DNA of 13,950 nt from positions 1 to 13,950 of the forward strand of contig SKSV01000089.1 of the NCBI GenBank assembly GCA_007122815.1, in the 5' to 3' direction. The position numbers and the translations under genes are program-made. The stretch comes from Trueperaceae bacterium (GTDB lineage Bacteria; Deinococcota; Deinococci; Deinococcales; Trueperaceae). A model generated the notes under the pieces. The model was not told the origin of the DNA. It saw only the letters and a program-made list of their open reading frames with translations, and ran no database searches. Below, piece by piece: positions 6,069 through 11,759 of the stretch. Position 1 is the first letter of the stretch, and each line of letters starts with the position of its first letter.

Positions 6069-7054
6069 AGGAGGCCTACCTCCCGCAGTAGCTCGAGGGT
6101 CCCCTCGAGGTCTTCCAGGACGTCGAGGTCGACGTCAGGAGAGGCGGCCAGCAGAGCGTCGAAGCTCGCCAACGCTCCGGCGGGTTCGACACCAGGCACC
6201 ACCGGGTACTCGAAGACGACGTTGGTGAAGTACTCTTGCGAGTCCTCCTGGAGCATGAAGCTCAGGAACGCCTCGGCAGCCTCTCGGTCGTCGCTGGTGT
6301 CCACGATCCCGGCGCCGGCGACGTTCACGAGGTTCCCGACGTCGCCGTCCCCGAAGAAGCCTTGCGCGACAGGGTACGCGGGGTCGTTGGCGAGGAAGCG
6401 CAACAGGTAGTAGTTGTTGACGAGGGCGTAGTCTACCTCGCCCGCGGCGATCGCCTCGACCTGCGTCGTGTTGTTGCGGTAGGCCTGCACGTCGTTCGCG
6501 ATCATGCCACGCAGCCAGGCTTCGGTTGCGGTCTCGCCGTGTACCACGCGCATCGCGGTCACGAAGGCCTGGAAGGAGCCGTTGGTGGGCGCCCAGGCGA
6601 CGCGGCCGCGGTACTGGGGCTCGGTGAGGTCGAACACCGTGGCGGGCCACGGCGTCTCAACGCTGCGTTCGGGGCTGTACGCGAGCACGCGTGCCCTACC
6701 GCTGGTGGCGACCCAGAGGCCACCGCGACTGGTGTAGATGCCCGGCAGCCCGGCAGTGAGCTCTTCAGGCAGCGCCGACAGTCGCCCGGCCTGCGATAGC
6801 GCACCCAGGGCGCCAGCGTCCTGCCCCCAGAACACGTCCGCTGGGCTCGCGCGGCCTTCCTCGAGGATGAGGACCGCGAGCTCGGCGGTGCCCCCGTAGC
6901 GCACGCTGACCTCGATGCCGGTCTCGGCGGTGAAGCGCTCGACTATCGGCTGGACCAGCGCCTCGCCGCGGCCAGAGTAGAGCGTCAGGCTCTGGGCGCT
7001 GGCCAAGCTCCCGATGGTAAGGAGCAGTGAGATCGTCAGGAGGCGTCTGGTCAT
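6065..7054 (-). CDS. fbpA: Ferric iron periplasmic-type binding protein
   Basis: This 329-residue protein captures Fe(III) outside the membrane and delivers it to the permease. A Sec signal peptide is evident: basic MTRR, a hydrophobic stretch and a likely signal peptidase I site after Ala20 (ASA before QS); there is no lipobox Cys. The mature start LTLYSGRGEALVQPIVERF matches the FbpA/FutA/IdiA group. YRNNTTQVEAIAAGEVDYALVNNYY (192-216) ends in the paired tyrosines (Tyr215, Tyr216) that bind iron in this family. The ATG at 7054 has GGAAAGGG about 10 nt upstream. It is the first gene of the operon and overlaps the proposed permease start by 4 nt. A palindrome at 7105-7125 in its promoter region probably regulates the operon. 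Confidence 0.92.
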   Translation of the reverse strand: MTRRLLTISLLLTIGSLASAQSLTLYSGRGEALVQPIVERFTAETGIEVSVRYGGTAELAVLILEEGRASPADVFWGQDAGALGALSQAGRLSALPEELTAGLPGIYTSRGGLWVATSGRARVLAYSPERSVETPWPATVFDLTEPQYRGRVAWAPTNGSFQAFVTAMRVVHGETATEAWLRGMIANDVQAYRNNTTQVEAIAAGEVDYALVNNYYLLRFLANDPAYPVAQGFFGDGDVGNLVNVAGAGIVDTSDDREAAEAFLSFMLQEDSQEYFTNVVFEYPVVPGVEPAGALASFDALLAASPDVDLDVLEDLEGTLELLREVGLL

Positions 7055-7104
7055 CGGAGATCATCCCTTTCCTGGCGCCGCAACGCCGGGTCGACACCCC
7101 TAAT

Positions 7105-7125
7105 ACCCGAGTAAAGGACTCGGGT
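7105..7125. promoter_or_regulatory. Palindrome with Rrf2/IscR-like layout, probable iron operator
   Basis: ACCCGAGT and ACTCGGGT form a perfect 8-bp inverted repeat around AAAGG, 51 bp before the fbpA start. With flanking ATA on the left and TTT on the right, the site has the length and half-site spacing of the IscR type 1 operator (ATA-SYY-GACT, five central bases, AGTC-RRS-TAT). It differs mainly by GAGT/ACTC in place of GACT/AGTC. Rrf2 family regulators sense Fe-S clusters or iron. On the minus strand TATTAG (7105-7100) lies at the edge of the site and could be the fbpA -10. The regulator itself is not in the window. A plus-strand terminator is a weaker alternative (TTTCGGTT follows). Confidence 0.55.
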
Positions 7126-7201
7126 TTCGGTTGGATCGATGCTACGTGGAGCCCGTCAGGACGTCAAGGGGCGCCCGACGTCCCCGCCTTGGCCGACGAC
7201 C

Positions 7202-7207
7202 TATACT
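7202..7207 (+). promoter_or_regulatory. Possible -10 element (TATACT) for the plus-strand operon
   Basis: TATACT is one base from the consensus and lies 12 nt before the ATG at 7219, so transcription would begin at or near GTG 7213 or ATG 7219, yielding a nearly leaderless mRNA. No ribosome-binding sequence precedes the ATG, which agrees. No clear -35 is found 16-18 bp upstream. Leaderless genes with a -10 this close to the start are common in Deinococcus. Confidence 0.4.
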
Positions 7208-7218
7208 GCAGCGTGGCT

Positions 7219-8136
7219 ATGCTCGACCAGAGCGCTTACCAACGCGCGCGCGCCTTCCTCGAAGGCTGCCGTGAGTTGGAGCGGGCCGTCTGCGACTTCG
7301 TACTCGACGGCGGTCCGGTCTGGCGTGTCGTCGATGCCCTCGAGGTGTTCCAGAACCCGGACGGGGGCTTCGGGCACGGCCTCGAGCCTGACCTGCTGTG
7401 CGGCAGCTCGAGCGCTGTCGCCACGGCGGCCGCGTTGCGGAGGATCACCGAGGTAGCGGCGCCGCCGAGCCACGCGATGGTGGCGAACGCGATCGCTTGG
7501 ACGCAACGAACTCTCGACCCTCACGAGCGGACGTGGCGCATCGTGCCGACGGACGCCGGCACCGCTCCGCACGCGCCCTGGTGGGATCAGGAGGGCCTGG
7601 AGGAACGCTTCAACGGCTTCACCCTCAACCCCAAGGCAGACCTGGTCGCTCACCTCTACGCGATAGACGAGAACGCGGACGGTTGGCTCGACCGGCTAGC
7701 CGAAGACGTCTCTCGCGAACTCGAGAACAGGGTCGCGGCCAACGTCGCCCTCGACATGCACGAGATCGGCGGTTGTGTTGCTCTGCTCGACGCACCGCAC
7801 GTCCCGGTGCAGGTCAGGCGCAGGCTGCACGAGTTGCTGGCGCCCCTGGTAGACGCCAACGTGGCGCGCGACGCCGGCGCCTGGAGCAGCTACTCCCTGC
7901 GGCCTCTCGCGGCGGCGCCCAAGCCCGGCTGTGCGTTCGCAGGCCAACTCTCCGAGGTCGTGCATGCCGAACTCGACTACCTTATCGCGGAGCAGGCTGA
8001 GGACGGTGGCTGGTGGCCCACCTGGTCTTGGGATCGGGACGAGGAGGTGTGGCTGCGCCAGCGTCAGGTCTGGGCGGGCGTGCTCACGGTCGATGCCCTG
8101 ACGCGGCTCGAGGCCTACGGGAGGCTCGAACGCTGA
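7219..8136 (+). CDS. Alpha/alpha-toroid (prenyltransferase/squalene cyclase-like) protein
   Basis: This 305-residue soluble protein has the look of the terpenoid cyclase/prenyltransferase toroid fold. The repeat signature NPDGGFGHGLEPD (46-58) is strong, and a second DGGWWPTWSW motif lies at 262-271 near the C-terminus. HAPWW around residue 116 is also typical of a family of uncharacterised bacterial proteins of this size that I recall. It lacks an obvious DxDD acid motif of a squalene cyclase, so catalysis cannot be claimed. The ATG at 7219 is chosen because the domain starts there and TATACT lies 12 nt upstream; the frame stays open to an ATG at 7027, which would lie inside fbpA and cross the operator. 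It is the first of three same-strand genes. Role unknown. Confidence 0.75.
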   Translation: MLDQSAYQRARAFLEGCRELERAVCDFVLDGGPVWRVVDALEVFQNPDGGFGHGLEPDLLCGSSSAVATAAALRRITEVAAPPSHAMVANAIAWTQRTLDPHERTWRIVPTDAGTAPHAPWWDQEGLEERFNGFTLNPKADLVAHLYAIDENADGWLDRLAEDVSRELENRVAANVALDMHEIGGCVALLDAPHVPVQVRRRLHELLAPLVDANVARDAGAWSSYSLRPLAAAPKPGCAFAGQLSEVVHAELDYLIAEQAEDGGWWPTWSWDRDEEVWLRQRQVWAGVLTVDALTRLEAYGRLER

Positions 8137-8137
8137 C

Positions 8138-8737
8138 GTGTGGGCGGCTCTGCGAGGCTTGAACGGAGACCAGCTGGCCGTGATCGAGGCCCTGAGTGAG
8201 CCCGTTTGTGCGGTGTGCTCACGTGCCGAAGGCGAAGCTCGACGCTCTCTGGAAGGAGTGCTCCGCGACGGGGTCAACGACGTCTCCCTGCGCAACGACT
8301 GGCGTCGACGCGGTGGGCTCTGCGCCCGGCACTGGCGCGTCTGGCGGCACCTCGAGTCTCCGCCACTCTCCACCGCCATCTTGCTCGAGGACCTGTTGGG
8401 CACTTACCTGGAGGGCGCTACCGTCCCCGCAGGGCCGTGTCCCGCCTGCGCTGTCGTGGAGCGCTCCGAGAAGCGCGCCTTGACGGCTTTGAGGCGGCTA
8501 CCGGCCAAGCACCTAGACGCTGCGCTCGAGAGCGGACCTGGCTTGCTCTGCCTGCGGCACCTCGAGTCACTCCCTGACGGAGAGGTCCGCCAGCGCTTCC
8601 GTGAGCGCCTGGAGGAGTTGCGCGCCCACCTCAGAGAGCAGATCCGCACCAGCGATCACCGCTTCGTGAACGAGCGCAAGGGACCGCATGCCGACGCCTG
8701 GCTGCGCGCTCTACGGGTCTTCGGGGGAGATGTCTGA
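8138..8737 (+). CDS. Cys/His-rich DUF6062-like protein
   Basis: This protein of about 199 residues carries two copies of the same metal-binding pattern. The first is C24-x2-C27 with GLCARH (Cys62, His65); the second is C101-x2-C104 with LLCLRH (Cys138, His141). Each set could hold one zinc ion. The C-terminus, with HRFVNERKGPHADAWLRAL (about 174-192), resembles the ending of DUF6062 proteins as I remember them. It begins one base after the toroid gene stop, with a GTG start and GGGAGG 13 nt upstream, so it is co-transcribed and probably coupled. A GTG at 8180 is an alternative start that loses no Cys. It is not a known enzyme; a metal-binding or regulatory role is inference. Confidence 0.7.
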   Translation: MWAALRGLNGDQLAVIEALSEPVCAVCSRAEGEARRSLEGVLRDGVNDVSLRNDWRRRGGLCARHWRVWRHLESPPLSTAILLEDLLGTYLEGATVPAGPCPACAVVERSEKRALTALRRLPAKHLDAALESGPGLLCLRHLESLPDGEVRQRFRERLEELRAHLREQIRTSDHRFVNERKGPHADAWLRALRVFGGDV

Positions 8738-8801
8738 CGAAGGTCGCTCTCGCCAGTTCGGCGTGCATCCCGAGGACCGGCGAGACTAGGCCACCTGGAG
8801 G

Positions 8802-10706
8802 GTGATGGATCACGAATTCGATGCCCGCGCTCTCCGGCGTGACGCGCTCCTGACGACGGTCACGGGCGCCGGCCTCCTATCAGGGGTGATCACCGGCCTG
8901 ACGGATGCGGCACCATGGCTCGTGGGCGCGGGGTACCTGATCGCCTACCTGGCGGGAGGCCTGCCCGCGGCGACCGAGGCGCTGAGGTCGTTGAGCAAGG
9001 GCAGGCTCGACATCGACCTGCTGATGGTGACCGCCGCGTTGGCGGCAGCGGCGGTGGGCGAGGCCCGGGACGGTGCGATCCTGCTCTTCCTGTTCAGCCT
9101 CGCCGGCACGTTGGAGAACTACGCGATGGGGCGCACCAAGCGCGCCGTGGACGCTCTCCTGCAACTCCGACCCGACGTCGCACGGCGCCGGCGTGAAGAC
9201 GGTGGCACGGACACGGTGGCCGTGGACGAGCTCCGTATCGGCGACGTAGTCCTCGTTTCCCCGGGAGAGCGCCTACCCTCTGACGGTCGTGTGGCCGAGG
9301 GAAGCAGCGCCGTCGACCAGGCCGCCATCACCGGTGAGAGCGTGCCCGTTGACAAGCAAGTCGGTGACGACGTCTTCGCGGCGACCGTCAACGGACAAGG
9401 GGCTATCGCCATCGAGGTCACGAAGCTGGCGGGCGAGACCACCGTGGCGCGCATGATCGCCCTCGTCACCGAGGCCCGCTCTCAGCGCTCACCCAGCCAG
9501 CGGATCGGGGAGTGGTTCGGACGGCGCTACACGGTGCTCGTGTTGGCCGGCAGCGCGCTGGCCCTCTTGGTGCTCCTAGGGATCGGGCGCGAGTTCGGCA
9601 GCGCGCTCTACACCACCGCGACGTTGCTCGTGGCGGCGAGCCCGTGCGCCGTGGTGATCAGCGTTCCGGCGGCGGTGCTATCGGCGCTCGCGGCGGCGGC
9701 GCGAGGAGGGGTGCTCTTCAAGGGCGGCGGTGCCTTGGAGACCCTCGGCAGGAGCGTCACGCTGGCGTTCGACAAGACGGGCACGCTCACCTCCGGTCGC
9801 CTAGTGGTGACCGAGGTCGTCTCGGCAGTGGGCTCTACCGACGCACTGTTGGCGCTGGCCGGAGCGCTCGAGGAGCGCTCGGAGCATCCGATCGCGAAGG
9901 CGGTCCTGAACGAGGTTGAGCGGCGCGGGGTCACGCCTGGGCGCGCGCTAGGAACGACGGCCGTGCCCGGTCAGGGCGTGCAAGCCAGCGTCGACGGGCG
10001 CAACGTGTGGGCGGGGACGCGTAGGCTCATGGACTCGCTCGGGCTCGTGCTACCCCAGGAGCTCGAGGAGCCCGTGCGTGCGATGGAATCGCGCGGTGTG
10101 TCGCTGATGCTCGTCGGTGACGAGACTGCCGTGCGCGGAGCGCTGGCGGTGGAGGACACCGTGCGACCGAGCGCCGCCGAAGCCGTGGCAGGCCTCAGGG
10201 CGGCCGGCGTACGTCGCGTCGCCATGCTCACGGGAGACCACGACGGCGTCGCCATGGCGGTGGCCACACGGGTCGGCTTGGCACGCGAGGACGTCCACGC
10301 CAACTTGTTGCCCGAGGACAAGCTGCGCGTCGTGTCGGCCCTGCGTGAGGAGGGGCCGGTTGCCTATGTCGGTGACGGTGTCAACGACGCCGCCGCCCTG
10401 GCGCGGGCGGACGTCGGCATCGCCATGGGGGCCGCCGGCAGCGACGTGGCCATCGAGACGGCCGACGTGGCACTGCTCGCTGACGACCTCGGACGTCTCG
10501 AGGTCGCGTACCGCCTGTCGCGGCGCGCCAACCGCATCGTGCGCCAGAACCTGGCGTTCGCCGTCTCCGCCATGGTGGTCCTGGTCGCCCTCACGCTCTT
10601 CGGCGGTCTGACGCTGCCGCTAGCGGTCGTCGGTCACGAGGGCGGAACGCTGCTGGTGGTCGCCAACGGCTTGAGGCTCCTTATACCTCAGCGCGCCTCG
10701 GCCTGA
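8802..10706 (+). CDS. P1B-4-type heavy-metal translocating P-type ATPase
   Basis: This 634-residue inner-membrane pump exports transition metal ions using ATP. Hallmarks are complete: actuator TGES (177-180), membrane metal site SPC (280-282), phosphorylation site Asp324 in DKTGT, His362-Pro363 of the nucleotide domain, GDGVNDAAAL from 524 and HEGG (612-615) in the last membrane segment. SPC plus HEGG, together with the absence of an N-terminal metal-binding domain, define subgroup P1B-4, whose characterised members (CoaT, CtpD, PfeT, FrvA) move Co(II) or Fe(II). Start GTG 8802 or the adjacent ATG 8805; GGAGG ends only 3 nt before the ATG, so the ATG is slightly preferred. It follows the DUF6062-like gene by 64 nt. 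Substrate is uncertain, but the neighbouring Fe importer makes Fe(II) efflux attractive. Confidence 0.93.
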   Translation: MMDHEFDARALRRDALLTTVTGAGLLSGVITGLTDAAPWLVGAGYLIAYLAGGLPAATEALRSLSKGRLDIDLLMVTAALAAAAVGEARDGAILLFLFSLAGTLENYAMGRTKRAVDALLQLRPDVARRRREDGGTDTVAVDELRIGDVVLVSPGERLPSDGRVAEGSSAVDQAAITGESVPVDKQVGDDVFAATVNGQGAIAIEVTKLAGETTVARMIALVTEARSQRSPSQRIGEWFGRRYTVLVLAGSALALLVLLGIGREFGSALYTTATLLVAASPCAVVISVPAAVLSALAAAARGGVLFKGGGALETLGRSVTLAFDKTGTLTSGRLVVTEVVSAVGSTDALLALAGALEERSEHPIAKAVLNEVERRGVTPGRALGTTAVPGQGVQASVDGRNVWAGTRRLMDSLGLVLPQELEEPVRAMESRGVSLMLVGDETAVRGALAVEDTVRPSAAEAVAGLRAAGVRRVAMLTGDHDGVAMAVATRVGLAREDVHANLLPEDKLRVVSALREEGPVAYVGDGVNDAAALARADVGIAMGAAGSDVAIETADVALLADDLGRLEVAYRLSRRANRIVRQNLAFAVSAMVVLVALTLFGGLTLPLAVVGHEGGTLLVVANGLRLLIPQRASA

Positions 10707-10722
10707 GCGGGCCAGTCACTGC

Positions 10723-11574
10723 TCACCCCGGACCGAGAGACGCTAGCGCCGTGATGCCAGCCACCATCAGGGCTGCGGCGACCGCCTTCCGCCAGGCCCG
10801 ATCACGTTCGCCCAGCACGAACACGCCCACGAGCATCAGGGCGACCAGACGAACCTGAGCGACCAGGATCACGTCGCCGGCGCTGCCGCCGGCCTGGAAC
10901 GCCAGGATGATGAGCCATTGTGTGAGGGCGAAGGTGGCGGCAACGGTCCACGCGGTGGGGCTCCAGAGCGCCGGCATCACCAGCTCGCGCCGGCCCGGCC
11001 GAGCGAGCACGAGCATGCCGACGCCGGTGAGGACCAGGTTGAGCGCCGTGTAGCCGAGCGGGTCGAAGGGCGCGCTGATGGCCTTGTCCACGACGTTGCC
11101 GGCACCGAACGCGACCGCCGCTCCCAGCGCTAGCAGCTGCTGTGCGCTGAACCTTAGGCGCCGCGGCTTCTCGGCGATGGTGACGAGCGAGAGGAGGATC
11201 AGGACGCCGCCTATGAGCGACGCCGCCGGTAACGCCTCACGCAGCACCAGCGTCCCGCCTACCACCGTCCATAGCGCCGACGAGCGCAGGAACAGGTCGA
11301 TCTCGGAGAGCTGGGAGCGAGCGAGCGCGGCGAAGTAGAGCAGGTTGGCGAGCACGTACACGCCGGTCATCAGCGCCAGCTGGGGGATCCGCTCGGCGGC
11401 GGGACTGAGGTCGGCGCCGAGGAACGGCAGGAGACCGAGACAGAGCAGGCCTCCGCTCAGGTGGACGACACCGCCGAACACCGCGGGTCGCAGAGAAGCG
11501 ACGAGACGCTTCGCGGACCAGACGTTCAAGGCGCTAGCGGCGCCGGCAGCCAGGGCGAACCCCAACCAGCTCAA
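10723..11574 (-). CDS. EamA/DMT-superfamily permease
   Basis: This 283-residue membrane protein has about ten hydrophobic helices arranged as two similar halves (about 1-140 and 148-283), the EamA drug/metabolite transporter plan. Each half ends in the usual REALPAASLIGGVLI or GERDRAWRKAVAAAL segment followed by a final helix. Substrates in this family range from amino acids and nucleosides to toxins and cannot be told from the sequence. The start is TTG at 11574: GGAGGT (11580-11585) sits 5 nt upstream, an excellent ribosome-binding site. The TTG overlaps the stop of the upstream short frame as TTGA. It converges with the P-type ATPase, the two stops only 16 nt apart, with no visible terminator hairpin with a T run between them. 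Confidence 0.88.
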   Translation of the reverse strand: MSWLGFALAAGAASALNVWSAKRLVASLRPAVFGGVVHLSGGLLCLGLLPFLGADLSPAAERIPQLALMTGVYVLANLLYFAALARSQLSEIDLFLRSSALWTVVGGTLVLREALPAASLIGGVLILLSLVTIAEKPRRLRFSAQQLLALGAAVAFGAGNVVDKAISAPFDPLGYTALNLVLTGVGMLVLARPGRRELVMPALWSPTAWTVAATFALTQWLIILAFQAGGSAGDVILVAQVRLVALMLVGVFVLGERDRAWRKAVAAALMVAGITALASLGPG

Positions 11575-11759
11575 CCACTACCTCCGGCCGCGCGAACCCG
11601 ATCGAGCGACGTGTCGCGTGCCAGCTCGGTGGTGCCGGAGGGGAGATCGGGTGCGAACACGATGGCCTCGAGAAACGTGCTCCTGCCCGTACCGTTCGCG
11701 ATGAACGACAGCGTTACTGTGGCGTCACTGCGTATCTGACTCAGAGGTCCTACGCTCAC
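11571..11759 (-). CDS. Possible small protein between rarA fusion and EamA permease
   Basis: This frame of 62 codons starts at GTG 11759, which overlaps the stop of the rarA fusion as GTGA, and ends in a TGA that overlaps the permease TTG start as TTGA. Double 4-nt overlaps are typical of translationally coupled genes. GC content by codon position (first about 66 percent, second about 60, third about 69 by hand count) leans toward coding. The peptide (beginning MSVGPLSQIRSD) has no signal peptide, membrane segment or family I recognise, and no clear ribosome-binding site precedes the GTG. It could be a real coupled small protein, a decayed remnant, or an open frame by chance in GC-rich DNA. 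Confidence 0.4.
   Translation of the reverse strand: MSVGPLSQIRSDATVTLSFIANGTGRSTFLEAIVFAPDLPSGTTELARDTSLDRVRAAGGSG

Noticed and set aside
7027..7218. N-terminal extension of the toroid protein to an ATG at 7027.
   Set aside because: It would overlap fbpA, run through the operator palindrome and add sequence unlike the domain; the ATG at 7219 has a near -10 element.
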